From Mesorhizobium sp. NFR06 (GTDB lineage: Bacteria; Pseudomonadota; Alphaproteobacteria; Rhizobiales; Rhizobiaceae), in assembly GCF_900115245.1 (NCBI RefSeq), contig NZ_FOVT01000001.1:744001-808000 (forward strand): DNA of 64,000 bases, read 5' to 3'. The translations under genes were made by a program, and so were the position numbers. The notes beneath the pieces are model-generated. The model worked only from the letters and a program-made list of their open reading frames with translations. It was not told the DNA's origin and ran no database searches. Positions 45,855 to 54,416 of the stretch are shown here, piece by piece (positions within the stretch are counted from its first letter, which is position 1; each line of letters starts with the position of its first letter).

Positions 45855-48404
45855 ATGCTGCGACGCTGCGCGCTGATTGCAGCCTTGATCCTCGTGGGCC
45901 TCACGACGATCCAGGCACGCGCCGATCGAAGGGTTGCCTTTGTCATCGGCAATTCCGAATACCGCGAAATCCCGGCTCTAAAGAATCCGGACAAGGATGC
46001 CGAGGATGTGTCGAACACGTTTCGGCTGGCCGGGTTCGACGTGTTCGTTGCCAAGGACCTCACCAAACTTCAGTTCGAGAAGGAGTTCCGCAACTATCTC
46101 GCGGCGGCTGACGGTGCCGATCTGGCGGTCGTCTATTATTCGGGTCACGGCTTCCAGATCGGCGGCGAGAACTTCCTGATCCCGGTCGATGCGTCGCTCA
46201 AGAATGCGGCCGATATCGAGGTCCAGGCGGTCAAGCTCGACGACGTCCTGCAGCAAATGCGTGCCAAATCGAAGATCCAGGTGATCATCCTCGACGCCTG
46301 CCGCAACAACCCGTTCCCGCGCAAGGACTACTGGCTGCGCGACCAGTTGATTGCGGCCGGCGGCACCGGCCTTGCGCAGGTGAAAAGCTCGCTGAACACG
46401 CTGATAGCCTTCGCCACGGAGCCCGGTGCGGTCGCCTATGACGGCTCCGGCGATCTCAGCCCGTTTTCGTCCGCCTTTTCCCGTCGGGCGCTGGCGCCGA
46501 ACCAGGAGATACGCTCGGTCATGGCGGCCGTCCGCCGCGACGTGGTCGAGGCTACCAAGGGCGCGCAGGTTCCGTGGGAGAATTCCTCGCTGATCGACGA
46601 GGTGGTGCTGATGCGCCGCGCCAGCCGGCCGGCTTTGCCGCCGGTGCTGGAGAAGACCGTGCCGTCGGGCGTCGGACCTGTCGCGCTCGACCTGCCGGTG
46701 CCGGTCGATGTCGATGGCGGCGCGGTCACCGTCAGCATTGAAAGGCCGCCGGCGCTGGGGCGTCTGATCCTGGACGGCAAGCCGGTCGCAACCGGCGCGC
46801 CGATCCAGGGCAAGGATCTGCCGCGGCTCGCGATGGATGTGCCGAAGGGAGCAGATGCCGAGGACCAGGTCGATATGCTGGCCTATGCCACGCATGACGA
46901 ATGGGGCGGCGGATCGCAGGGCATCCTGGTGTTCCGGGTCAAGAACGGCGACGGTGCGGGGGGCAAGCAACTCGTGGCCTCGCTCGAGTCCGAGCAGAAG
47001 CAGGAGGTGCTGGAGCGAGGCATCCATATCGCCGGCGCCGCCGAAGCGATCGAGAACCGCGACGTCAAGATCCCCGTCGGTGTCGGCCCGGTGCCGCTGA
47101 AGCTGGATTTCCCAACCAAGGATCCCGCGGTCAGCCTGAAGCTTGCGGGCTATCCGGCGACCGGGACGCTGTCCCTGCCGGATCGGACCTTGTCGCCTCA
47201 ATCGAGCCTGATGGCCGATGAAGTCGACCAGTTGCGCTACGAACCTCAGATAGGCGCTGTCAAACCATTGATAGTCGGCTTCGAAATCAGGGCTGACAAC
47301 ACCTCGTCAAAGCCGGCGACGATGAAGCTGTCGCCAAGTGTCGATCCGTGCGACGCGGAGGCCGGTGAGCCCCTCGACTTGCAAGGCGTCGTCCCGGGCC
47401 TGCTGCCGAACGAAATTAGCACCAACGCGGTGGACGTCTGTCGGGCGGCGGTGAAGGCCTATCCAGATGTCGCCCGGTTCCACTATGAGCTTGGGCGCGC
47501 CCTGCTCGCGGCGGGCAAGGTCGACGACGCCAAGAAGGAGATCCGGGAGGCAGCCGACAAGGGGCATGTCCGCGCCGTGTTCGAACTCGGCTACCTCAAC
47601 GCGACGGGAACGGGGATGCCCGCCAACCGCAAGCAGGCGAACACATTCTACGCGGCGGCATCCGACAAGGGGGACCCCTACGGAATGACCTCATGGGGCC
47701 GCGCCTTGTTCAACGGTTACGGAGTCGACCGCGACACCGGCAAGGGGCTGGACCTTCTGCTCAAGTCGGCGGCGATGGGCCATACCTACGCGATGAACGA
47801 TCTTGCCGCGATCTTCACCGAGGGTCGCAACGGCGTGCCTGCCGATCCGGCTCGCGCCGTGGCCTTCCTCAAGGCCGGCGTCGAGCGGCAGGACATGTAT
47901 TCGATGAACCTGCTCGGCCGCAACTACCTTGCCGGCATGGGAGTCGAGAAGGACCCCAAGGCCGCGCTTTCGCTTTTCCAGAAGTCCATGGATCTCGGCC
48001 AGCCTTATGCTCCCGGCAGCCTTGCTCGCATGTACAGGGACGGTGTCGGCGTCCAGCAGGATTTGCCCGAAGCGAAAAGGCTGTTCGAACTGGCGACCGC
48101 CCGCGGCGATCAGTCGGCTGCGTATGACCGCGCGGCGCTGGAGATGCAGAGAGGCGACAAGGCCGACCAGGCCGTAGCCGTGCGCTTCCTTGCTTTTGCG
48201 GCCGCACTGGATCTTCGCAACGAAATTCCGGATGCCAGGAACACACTGGCGAAATTCGGGGCGAAGGCGAAGACGGCGGCTCTCAAACAGATGCGTGGGG
48301 AACTCAAATCGAAGATCTCGGCGGATGGCTCGTTGGACGATCAACTGGTCAAGACGGCCAGGGCGATCTGGGAACAAGCCAACCCGCGCCGCGACTTGTT
48401 CTGA
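45855..48404 (+). CDS. Secreted caspase-family protein with Sel1 repeats
   Basis: An 849-residue protein. Signal peptide about 1-23 (MLRRCALIAALILVGLTTIQARA), then a caspase-like domain (about 25-260) with the catalytic pair His98 in VVYYSGHGF and Cys149 in IILDACRNN. Residues about 270-490 hold two diverged beta-rich repeats (each opens with a V/I-P-x-G-V-G-P-V motif). The C-terminal part (about 530-800) has five or more Sel1-type repeats such as AVFELGYLNATGTGMPANRKQA. ATG 45855 was chosen for AGGGA seven bases upstream and for the signal peptide; GTG 45831 is in frame. Caspase plus Sel1 suggests a periplasmic scaffold or protease; the substrate is unknown. Confidence 0.88.
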   Translation: MLRRCALIAALILVGLTTIQARADRRVAFVIGNSEYREIPALKNPDKDAEDVSNTFRLAGFDVFVAKDLTKLQFEKEFRNYLAAADGADLAVVYYSGHGFQIGGENFLIPVDASLKNAADIEVQAVKLDDVLQQMRAKSKIQVIILDACRNNPFPRKDYWLRDQLIAAGGTGLAQVKSSLNTLIAFATEPGAVAYDGSGDLSPFSSAFSRRALAPNQEIRSVMAAVRRDVVEATKGAQVPWENSSLIDEVVLMRRASRPALPPVLEKTVPSGVGPVALDLPVPVDVDGGAVTVSIERPPALGRLILDGKPVATGAPIQGKDLPRLAMDVPKGADAEDQVDMLAYATHDEWGGGSQGILVFRVKNGDGAGGKQLVASLESEQKQEVLERGIHIAGAAEAIENRDVKIPVGVGPVPLKLDFPTKDPAVSLKLAGYPATGTLSLPDRTLSPQSSLMADEVDQLRYEPQIGAVKPLIVGFEIRADNTSSKPATMKLSPSVDPCDAEAGEPLDLQGVVPGLLPNEISTNAVDVCRAAVKAYPDVARFHYELGRALLAAGKVDDAKKEIREAADKGHVRAVFELGYLNATGTGMPANRKQANTFYAAASDKGDPYGMTSWGRALFNGYGVDRDTGKGLDLLLKSAAMGHTYAMNDLAAIFTEGRNGVPADPARAVAFLKAGVERQDMYSMNLLGRNYLAGMGVEKDPKAALSLFQKSMDLGQPYAPGSLARMYRDGVGVQQDLPEAKRLFELATARGDQSAAYDRAALEMQRGDKADQAVAVRFLAFAAALDLRNEIPDARNTLAKFGAKAKTAALKQMRGELKSKISADGSLDDQLVKTARAIWEQANPRRDLF

Positions 48405-48423
48405 TCAACAAGGAGGCAATGTG

Positions 48424-48726
48424 GTGGGCTGGGCATCGAAACAGGCGATCATCGCAGCAATCCTATCTGGCGCTCTGGCTGCCGCAGGCTGCACGACTAT
48501 GACTCCCAAGGTCGAGCCGACGCCGACGGCGAAGCACAGGACGAAGGTCGTTCGTACGACAACAACGACGCCAAGCGTGGTCAAGCGAAAGAAGGTCACC
48601 GCCAAGAACCTGAAGCCCGTTCAGAACGAAACCGCGCCTGTCATCGTGCCGTTGGGCGGCGGCGGAGGGGGCGGAGGCGGCGGAGGGGGCGGGGGTAGCG
48701 GTGGCGGAGGGGGCGGTTGGGGATGA
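48424..48726 (+). CDS. Small lipoprotein with a poly-glycine tail
   Basis: A 100-residue predicted lipoprotein, 19 bases after the caspase-Sel1 gene. The lipobox is LAAAGC (Cys near residue 22). A Thr/Lys-rich basic spacer follows (KHRTKVVRTTTTTPSVVKRKKV), and the protein ends with 14 glycines, a serine, six glycines and WG. Start at the second of two adjacent GTG codons, seven bases after AAGGAGG; the first GTG (48421) is also possible. I do not recognise the family. A basic stem with a flexible Gly tail would fit a cell-wall or surface anchor, which is speculation. Confidence 0.7.
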   Translation: MGWASKQAIIAAILSGALAAAGCTTMTPKVEPTPTAKHRTKVVRTTTTTPSVVKRKKVTAKNLKPVQNETAPVIVPLGGGGGGGGGGGGGGSGGGGGGWG

Positions 48727-48862
48727 GCACTAGATAGCAGGCAACTCCGCTCGCTCACGGGCCGGCAAGTTACTTGTCGAGCCTGCCGTAACCGCTCGCC
48801 AAGCAAGCGCGAGTACTCTATGCTTCCGCCACGAGATCGGGTTGTCCTGGCGGGGGCGTTCC

Positions 48863-49960
48863 ATGTTCGAAGTCGCATTCTGGCGAAAAGCGCGAGCGAA
48901 GGCCGCGGCTTTTGGCTTGATCGTTGCCACGGCGCTGGGCTTGCTGGTCGTCGGAGCGCAGACTGCAAGCGCCGCGCCGAACTGGACGCTCGATCCGTCC
49001 GCTTCGGTGCTCACCTATCAGTCGGTCAAGAAGAACACGATCGTCGAGACCAACAAGATCAGGAACATCACCGGCACGCTGAGCTCGGCCGGCGACGCCA
49101 AGATCAGCTTCGATCTCAATTCCGTCGACACGGGCGTCGACCTTCGCAACGTCCGCATGCGCTTCCTGTTTTTCGAGACCTTCACCTATCCGACGGCCGA
49201 GGTGACGGCGAAGGTGGACCCAGCGGCGTTCGCCGATCTGCCGACCAAGCGCCGGGTCAAGACGACCTTGCCGTTCCGCCTCAGTCTGCACGGCGTCGAC
49301 AAGGATCTCGAGGCGAGTGTCGTCGTCACCATGATCAGCGACACCCAGGTTTCCGTCGCTTCAGAAGCGCCCGTTGCGGTCCATGTCGAGGACTTCGGCC
49401 TGCTCCCCAACATCGACAAACTGCAGCAGGCCGCCAATGTGACCAACATCGTCCCCACCGTGTCGGTGTCCTTTGATTTCGTCTTCATCGCCGACGGCGG
49501 CAAGCCGGCCGCCCTGCAGACCGTTGCGGCGAGCACCGCCGAGGTCGGTCCCGTCGCCACCGATGCCGCGAAAGCCAATTTCAGCGACGAGGAGTGCCTC
49601 AACCGGTTTGCCGTGCTGTCCCGCACCGGCGCCATCTATTTCCGGCAGGCGAGCGCAAGGCTCGACGCCAAGAGCCGCCCGCTGCTGGCAGAAGTCGAAG
49701 GCGTTGTCGGCAAATGCCCGGCTCTCAAGGTCGAGGTGTCAGGCTATACCGATTCCGACGGATCGCCGGAGGCCAACAGATTGCTGTCGGAGCGGCGCGC
49801 CCAGGCTGTCGCCGATGCGCTCCTTGCCGACGGCGTTCCGCGCAACCAGATCAGCTCCGCCGGCTATGGCGAGGACAAGCCCGTCGCCGCCAACGACACG
49901 CCCAAGAACAAGGCGCTCAACCGGCGGATCGAATTCTCCGCCAGCAAACTCGCCAACTGA
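48863..49960 (+). CDS. YceI-like domain fused to an OmpA C-terminal domain
   Basis: A 365-residue periplasmic protein. Signal peptide about 1-37 (ending GAQTASA), then a YceI-like lipocalin domain (about 40-215; WTLDPSASVLTYQSVKKNTIVE, GVDLRNVRMRFLFFETFTYPTAEV, RLSLHGVDKDLEASVVV) and a C-terminal OmpA domain (about 250-362; AIYFRQASARLDAKSRPLL, VSGYTDSDGSPEANRLLSERRAQAV, NRRIEF) with the Asp/Arg pair that binds meso-diaminopimelate. YceI domains bind isoprenoid chains; joining one to a peptidoglycan anchor is unusual. Start ATG 48863; TTG 48842 is possible. It lies seven bases before the GTG alternative of the next caspase gene. Confidence 0.87.
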   Translation: MFEVAFWRKARAKAAAFGLIVATALGLLVVGAQTASAAPNWTLDPSASVLTYQSVKKNTIVETNKIRNITGTLSSAGDAKISFDLNSVDTGVDLRNVRMRFLFFETFTYPTAEVTAKVDPAAFADLPTKRRVKTTLPFRLSLHGVDKDLEASVVVTMISDTQVSVASEAPVAVHVEDFGLLPNIDKLQQAANVTNIVPTVSVSFDFVFIADGGKPAALQTVAASTAEVGPVATDAAKANFSDEECLNRFAVLSRTGAIYFRQASARLDAKSRPLLAEVEGVVGKCPALKVEVSGYTDSDGSPEANRLLSERRAQAVADALLADGVPRNQISSAGYGEDKPVAANDTPKNKALNRRIEFSASKLAN

Positions 49961-50000
49961 GGTCGCGGTGGCTTCCGGTCCGATCGCCCTTTGCGGCAGC

Positions 50001-51206
50001 ATGTTTCGCGCCGCCGGGCTTGTGGCGCTTGCCTTGCTCGTGACGTTGACGGCCGCCAGTGCCGAGCGGCGCATCGCGCTGGTGCTTGGCAACTCGCAAT
50101 ATCAGCACGCGGCGCCGCTTGCCAATCCGGCACGGGATGCCCAGGCCATGGCTGAACGGCTACGGGGCCTCGGCTTCGAGGTGGTCCCCGGCTTCGACCT
50201 GACCAAGCAGCAGACACAAGCCACGGTCGCCCAGTTCGCCAAGCAGGTGCGTGGCGCCGACATCGCACTTTTCTTCTATGCCGGTCATGGCCTGCAGGTC
50301 GCGGGGATGAACTATTTGCTCCCGGTCGACGCTGCGCTCGAGGACGAGACCTCGCTCGACTTCGAGGCCGTGTCGATCGATTTCATCCTGCGCCAGATGT
50401 CGCGCGAGACCAGCATCAGGCTGGTGTTTTTGGACGCATGCCGCGACAACCCGCTGGCCGACGTGCTGGCCAAGACTGCCGGCGTCAAAGGCGCAAGCAG
50501 CGGGCTTGCCGAAATCCCGATCGAGAATGGCGGCGCCGGCACCCTGGTCGCATTCGCCGCCAGCCCAAACCAGCTTGCCTATGACGGGTCGGGCGAGCAC
50601 TCGCCTTTCACCACGGCGTTGCTCCAGCATATCGGCGAGGCCAATGTCTCCATCACCGAAGCGATGAACAGGGTGACCGGCGACGTATTCAAGGTGACCG
50701 CCGGCAAGCAGCGTCCCTGGATCAACGTCTCGCTGACCACAGAGGTCGTTCTGCACAAGGTCGATCTCAATGCGCCGCTGATAGTCGGCGAGGCGACCGC
50801 GCCGCAGGCCGAAGCCGGCTCCGGAACACGCAATACCGGCGCCGCGTCCAGCCAGGCCGACGACCAGCTTGCGCTCAATCTGCTGCGCGAGAAGATCCCG
50901 AAGCTGGCGACGGACGGGCCGATCTTTTTCGATCGTCCGGTCAAGTTCGGCGACCCGGCGATCGACGGCAAGAGCATAGCCCAGTTGATCAAGGGGGAGC
51001 CCTTGTTCAGCCCGGTCGAAGGCCTCGACAAGTCGGTCTGGCAAGGCAAGCACTGCGAAGGCTGTCACGAGTGGAATGAGGCCCGCCTGTGCGAGCAGGC
51101 GAAGAATTTCGCTGCCAACGACGTTTCCGTCCTGCGCCTGCAGCATCCGCTTGGCACCCGCTTCAAGGTCGCGCTCGCCAGGTGGGCGCAAGGCGGCTGC
51201 CAGTAA
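50001..51206 (+). CDS. Secreted caspase-family protein with a C-terminal CXXCH motif
   Basis: A 401-residue protein. Signal peptide 1-21 (MFRAAGLVALALLVTLTAASA), caspase domain about 23-255 with His96 in FFYAGHGLQV and Cys147 in VFLDACRDNPL. A low-complexity linker leads to a C-terminal domain (about 285-401) with KHCEGCHEW (Cys352, Cys355, His356), a covalent haem-c motif; a further Cys364, a His in LQHPLG and Cys400 follow. An in-frame GTG at 49968 has a GAGG site and would add 11 residues; ATG 50001 was kept because it begins a clean signal peptide. Caspase plus haem motif is rare. Confidence 0.87.
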   Translation: MFRAAGLVALALLVTLTAASAERRIALVLGNSQYQHAAPLANPARDAQAMAERLRGLGFEVVPGFDLTKQQTQATVAQFAKQVRGADIALFFYAGHGLQVAGMNYLLPVDAALEDETSLDFEAVSIDFILRQMSRETSIRLVFLDACRDNPLADVLAKTAGVKGASSGLAEIPIENGGAGTLVAFAASPNQLAYDGSGEHSPFTTALLQHIGEANVSITEAMNRVTGDVFKVTAGKQRPWINVSLTTEVVLHKVDLNAPLIVGEATAPQAEAGSGTRNTGAASSQADDQLALNLLREKIPKLATDGPIFFDRPVKFGDPAIDGKSIAQLIKGEPLFSPVEGLDKSVWQGKHCEGCHEWNEARLCEQAKNFAANDVSVLRLQHPLGTRFKVALARWAQGGCQ

Positions 51207-51246
51207 TCCTGGATGAGAGCTTGCGGAGCCTCATCTGTTGGAGAGC

Positions 51247-51807
51247 TTAATACGCGTCGGCCGATTGTCGTTGCGCCTCCATCTCCACCATCTGGATGCC
51301 CATTTCGACGAAGGCCGAAAGCACGCCGAAGCGGTCCGCGATCGAGACGCGGGCCAGCCCCGCCAGGATCCCGGCGTTGACGGCGTGCGCGGCGGGAAAT
51401 CCGGTCGCTGTCATGTCGAAAGCCGGGTCGCGCCATGCCGCCGACAGCGCGATCCACGCGGCCGGCGTCGCCGGCGACAGGTCGACGGCGTCGCTAACGG
51501 CCGCTTGATGGTGGGGGTTGCCGGGCTGGCCCACCCAATCATTGACCAGCGCCAGCAATTCGATATCCCTGTCGGCAAGCAGTTCTGCCAGATGGCTCAG
51601 GCATTCATGTCCCCACCAGATCGCGGCGCGCTCGGGCAATAGGTAGGCACAGAACGTGACTGCCTCCTCCGGCACGCGCCCGGCAAGCAGCGCGCGGCAA
51701 AAATCGAGCGGGGATTGGGCGGCGGCCGGCGATTTCATGTCCCTGGCGATGGCGGGACAGGCAAGAAAGAGATCCCTTGCCGTTCTGTATCCGAGTTCGT
51801 TGGCCAT
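51247..51807 (-). CDS. Conserved hypothetical protein
   Basis: A 186-residue, mostly helical, probably cytosolic protein (no signal peptide). It contains LLPERAAIWWGHECL (about 58-72), then ALVNDWVGQP and PAAWIALSAAWRDPAFD. I do not recognise it with certainty; it is reminiscent of DUF6931, a family seen around type VI secretion loci. ATG 51807 has GAGG ten bases upstream. It runs against the plus-strand caspase and OmpA genes on either side, with a 177-base divergent gap before the OmpA gene. Confidence 0.65.
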   Translation of the reverse strand: MANELGYRTARDLFLACPAIARDMKSPAAAQSPLDFCRALLAGRVPEEAVTFCAYLLPERAAIWWGHECLSHLAELLADRDIELLALVNDWVGQPGNPHHQAAVSDAVDLSPATPAAWIALSAAWRDPAFDMTATGFPAAHAVNAGILAGLARVSIADRFGVLSAFVEMGIQMVEMEAQRQSADAY

Positions 51808-51984
51808 GGCTGCCACACCTCAAGCACCGGCGGAAACAGCACTCAAGCCTTTGGTCAAGCGCCGGTCAAGGCTCAGCGTTTAGCAGGCGGCGGCCACCGG
51901 CAACGTGCGCTTGTTCACAGACAATCGCTTTGCGATTTGATATAGTGCGCGCCTGCGAAACCTGCTCAATCAGGAGTGACGGTC

Positions 51985-52521
51985 ATGCGGTGCGGCAGCT
52001 CAGCCTTGGCATTGGCGGCCATGCTTTTTTCAACGCACGTCTTCGCCGATCCGCTTCAAAAGTCGGAAGACATCGTGAAGTTCTTCGCCGGCCAGGCCGG
52101 CAACCTAGGTGCCTCGCGCGGCATCTGCGTCGGCACGGAGGAAGAATGCAAGAGCAAGGCCGATAAGAGCGGCTCATCGCAAAAGACCGGTCTCGACATG
52201 ATGATCAATTTTGCCCTGGATTCCGCGCAGCTCGACCAGACCGCGCGCGCCGAACTCGACGAGTTCGCCAAGGCGCTGAAGGACAACCGGCTGAGCACGT
52301 TCAGCTTCGTCGTCGAAGGCCACACCGACGCGACCGGCCCGGATCAATACAACCAGACGCTTTCGCAGCGAAGGGCGCAGTCGGTGGCCGCCTTCCTGGA
52401 AGCGAATGGCGTTGATTCGGCGCGGCTCGAAGCGATCGGCCTCGGCAAGTCGCACCCGCGTGTCGCCAACCCCTACGATCCGGTCAACCGCCGGGTGGAA
52501 ATGCGGATCAGGACCGAATAG
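51985..52521 (+). CDS. OmpA-family peptidoglycan-binding protein
   Basis: A 178-residue protein with a signal peptide (about 1-22, MRCGSSALALAAMLFSTHVFA), a short spacer with two Cys (ICVGTEEECKS) that could form a disulfide, and an OmpA C-terminal domain (about 70-177): MINFALDSAQLDQTA, VVEGHTDATGPDQYNQTLSQRRAQSV, NRRVEMRI. The Asp and Arg that hold diaminopimelate are kept. ATG 51985 follows AGGAG by nine bases; GTG 51976 is too close to it. It probably links the envelope module to the cell wall. Confidence 0.87.
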   Translation: MRCGSSALALAAMLFSTHVFADPLQKSEDIVKFFAGQAGNLGASRGICVGTEEECKSKADKSGSSQKTGLDMMINFALDSAQLDQTARAELDEFAKALKDNRLSTFSFVVEGHTDATGPDQYNQTLSQRRAQSVAAFLEANGVDSARLEAIGLGKSHPRVANPYDPVNRRVEMRIRTE

Positions 52522-52597
52522 GTCGCCGGAGCCGCCCAGGTGGTCATAGCGAGACTACCGGCGGGAGCCTTGCCCACAGGCTCCGCTTTACCTCCAA

Positions 52598-54193
52598 TCA
52601 GTTCTTGAGCGCGCCGCCCACCGCGATGCCGGTGCCGAAAATCAGCGCCTTGCTCAGGAAGTCGTTGTTGTCTCTCGGCGGCGGCTCGTCGCGCACCACG
52701 GTGTCGCCGTCGCGCCGGCGCTGGACGACCTGTTGTTTCTTGCGCGGTTTTTGCTGCGCCACCGGCTTGAGCGCACGGGTCTTCTGCACCGCCTGTTTCT
52801 TCGGCGCAGCCGGGCCCTGACCGGCGGCATGCTTGGCCCGCACGGCATCCATCATCGGGTCGGTCTGGATCACCAGGAAAGCCAGCTGTTCGCGCGTCAG
52901 ATAGGTGGTCGGCGGCAAGCCGTTCTTGCCCTGCCAGACGCCGATCGCCCGGCGTGTCCGCGGGCCGATATTGCCGTCGACCTGGCCGAGTTCGTTGCCC
53001 AGCGCTTCGATGCGCAATTGCAGATCGATGCGGCCGTCGCGGTCCAGGCCGATGGCGCTTTCCGTCAGCTCGCTGCCTTGCGTCTTTCTCATCTCGTCGG
53101 TGATGCCGACCGAGGTGCGAACCGCCGAGCCTGGATTCGCTTCGTCGAGCGCCGCGAGCTGCTTGCCTGCCGTCGGATCCTTCAGCTGGTCGATGTTGAG
53201 CTTTGCCACCGTGGCGAAACGGCCGTTCGGGAACTGGTCGAGATAGGCCTCGTAATAGGGGACGGCATTCTTCTTCGAAGCCTCGTCCCAAAGCCGCTGT
53301 TCGACTTCCCAGGACGGCGCCTCGCTGGACACCGCAGCGGCGGGCGCTGCCGTCTTGGCTGCGTCGGCCACCGGTGCCGTGACAGGCGCTGCCGCCGCCG
53401 ACGGCTTGCCCAGGAACACCTCGCGGCCCAGCGATGCGTTGTGCCATGGCCGCTGCCGGCCCTGTGTGGCCTCCGTCACCTCGCCGCGAACACGCGTCAG
53501 CGCGCTCTGGATCTCGACGCCGGGCTCGGTCAGGTGCTTGGCCAAAGCCAGCGAATAGGGGCTGTCGACGCCGTTGCCGTCGAACGCGATGGCGCCGGGG
53601 TCTGTCGCATAGGCGATCAAGACGCCGCCGGAGCCCATGCCCTCGGCCTTCGCGTCGACGGGCGCGAGACCGGCGCCGAGCGAGCGGCTCTTCGGCAGCG
53701 CGGCGGCCAGCGTGCGTGCCAGCGGATTGTCGCGGCAGGCATCGAGGATGATGATGCCGACGGCGGGATCGGCCGGCAGCGCGGCCATGAACTCGTCGAT
53801 CTCCACGGTGCGCGTCTTGAGATAGGCCGGCGATGTCAGCTCGGCATCGACGGGGATGAGGTAGTTCTTGCCGTCCACCTGCATGCCGTGCCCCGCATAG
53901 AAAATGACGGCGACGTCGGCATTGTAGGACTCCTCGGTGAACTTGCTGATCAGTGTGTGCATGCCGGCATTGTCCTGGTCGACGCCTTCGATTACCTCGA
54001 ATCCGGCATTGCGCAGCGTGGATGCGATCAGCTGCGCGTCATTGGCGGGATTGGGCAAAGGCACCGCGTTGACATATTTGCTGTTGCCGATGACCAGCGC
54101 GACCCGCTTGTTGTCGGGCGTGGCCGCCTGGGCGCCGAAGGCGGCATGGAAAAGCAGGATCAACCCGCCCAAAAGGATGGCGAACGCTTTCAT
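52598..54193 (-). CDS. Secreted caspase-family protein with peptidoglycan-binding-like domain
   Basis: A 531-residue protein. Signal peptide 1-23, caspase domain about 28-270 with His102 in IFYAGHGMQV and Cys153 in IILDACRDNPL. An Ala/Pro-rich linker (about 272-295) is followed by a region with YLDQFPNGRFA and then LQLRIEALGNELGQVDGNIGPRTRRAIGVWQGKNGL (about 388-425), which matches the peptidoglycan-binding domain 1 pattern. A basic Pro/Gln/Lys stretch and a short hydrophobic end (ALIFGTGIAVGGAL) close the protein. The gene converges with the OmpA gene and follows the M23 gene by 223 bases on the same strand. Confidence 0.88.
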   Translation of the reverse strand: MKAFAILLGGLILLFHAAFGAQAATPDNKRVALVIGNSKYVNAVPLPNPANDAQLIASTLRNAGFEVIEGVDQDNAGMHTLISKFTEESYNADVAVIFYAGHGMQVDGKNYLIPVDAELTSPAYLKTRTVEIDEFMAALPADPAVGIIILDACRDNPLARTLAAALPKSRSLGAGLAPVDAKAEGMGSGGVLIAYATDPGAIAFDGNGVDSPYSLALAKHLTEPGVEIQSALTRVRGEVTEATQGRQRPWHNASLGREVFLGKPSAAAAPVTAPVADAAKTAAPAAAVSSEAPSWEVEQRLWDEASKKNAVPYYEAYLDQFPNGRFATVAKLNIDQLKDPTAGKQLAALDEANPGSAVRTSVGITDEMRKTQGSELTESAIGLDRDGRIDLQLRIEALGNELGQVDGNIGPRTRRAIGVWQGKNGLPPTTYLTREQLAFLVIQTDPMMDAVRAKHAAGQGPAAPKKQAVQKTRALKPVAQQKPRKKQQVVQRRRDGDTVVRDEPPPRDNNDFLSKALIFGTGIAVGGALKN

Positions 54194-54416
54194 GGATCTA
54201 CCCTCCGCCCACTGGGCGCGTTATCGATGTCTGCGCATGCTGAATTTCGTAAGCGACAACGTCGCTTCTGCCAAAATGTCTCTCGGACGTCTGTGATCTC
54301 GACCACAGATTTGGTTCACGAAAGGTCCGAAAGTTGCTCTGCAAATATTCGCTAATGTACCATTCGCGGGTCTGAAAACCAATCGGCGCGCCGAAAACAC
54401 CGCCTTGGTGAACCCG
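54194..54416. promoter_or_regulatory. Upstream region of the third caspase gene with a small hairpin
   Basis: A 223-base gap. It contains a perfect hairpin AAGCGAC-AAC-GTCGCTT (54251-54267) and a CTGTG/CACAG dyad (54291-54308). There is no T-run, so these are more likely operator or leader elements than a terminator for the M23 gene. No gene is seen. Confidence 0.4.

Noticed and set aside
48650..48720. GGC/GGA/GGG tract as a simple repeat without coding role
   Set aside because: It is in frame with a lipoprotein gene that has a ribosome binding site and lipobox, so it is read as a Gly tail.
50001..51206. Caspase proteins as a CBASS-like or gasdermin defence system
   Set aside because: All three have signal peptides and no cyclase, gasdermin or effector partner is present; context is envelope and secretion.
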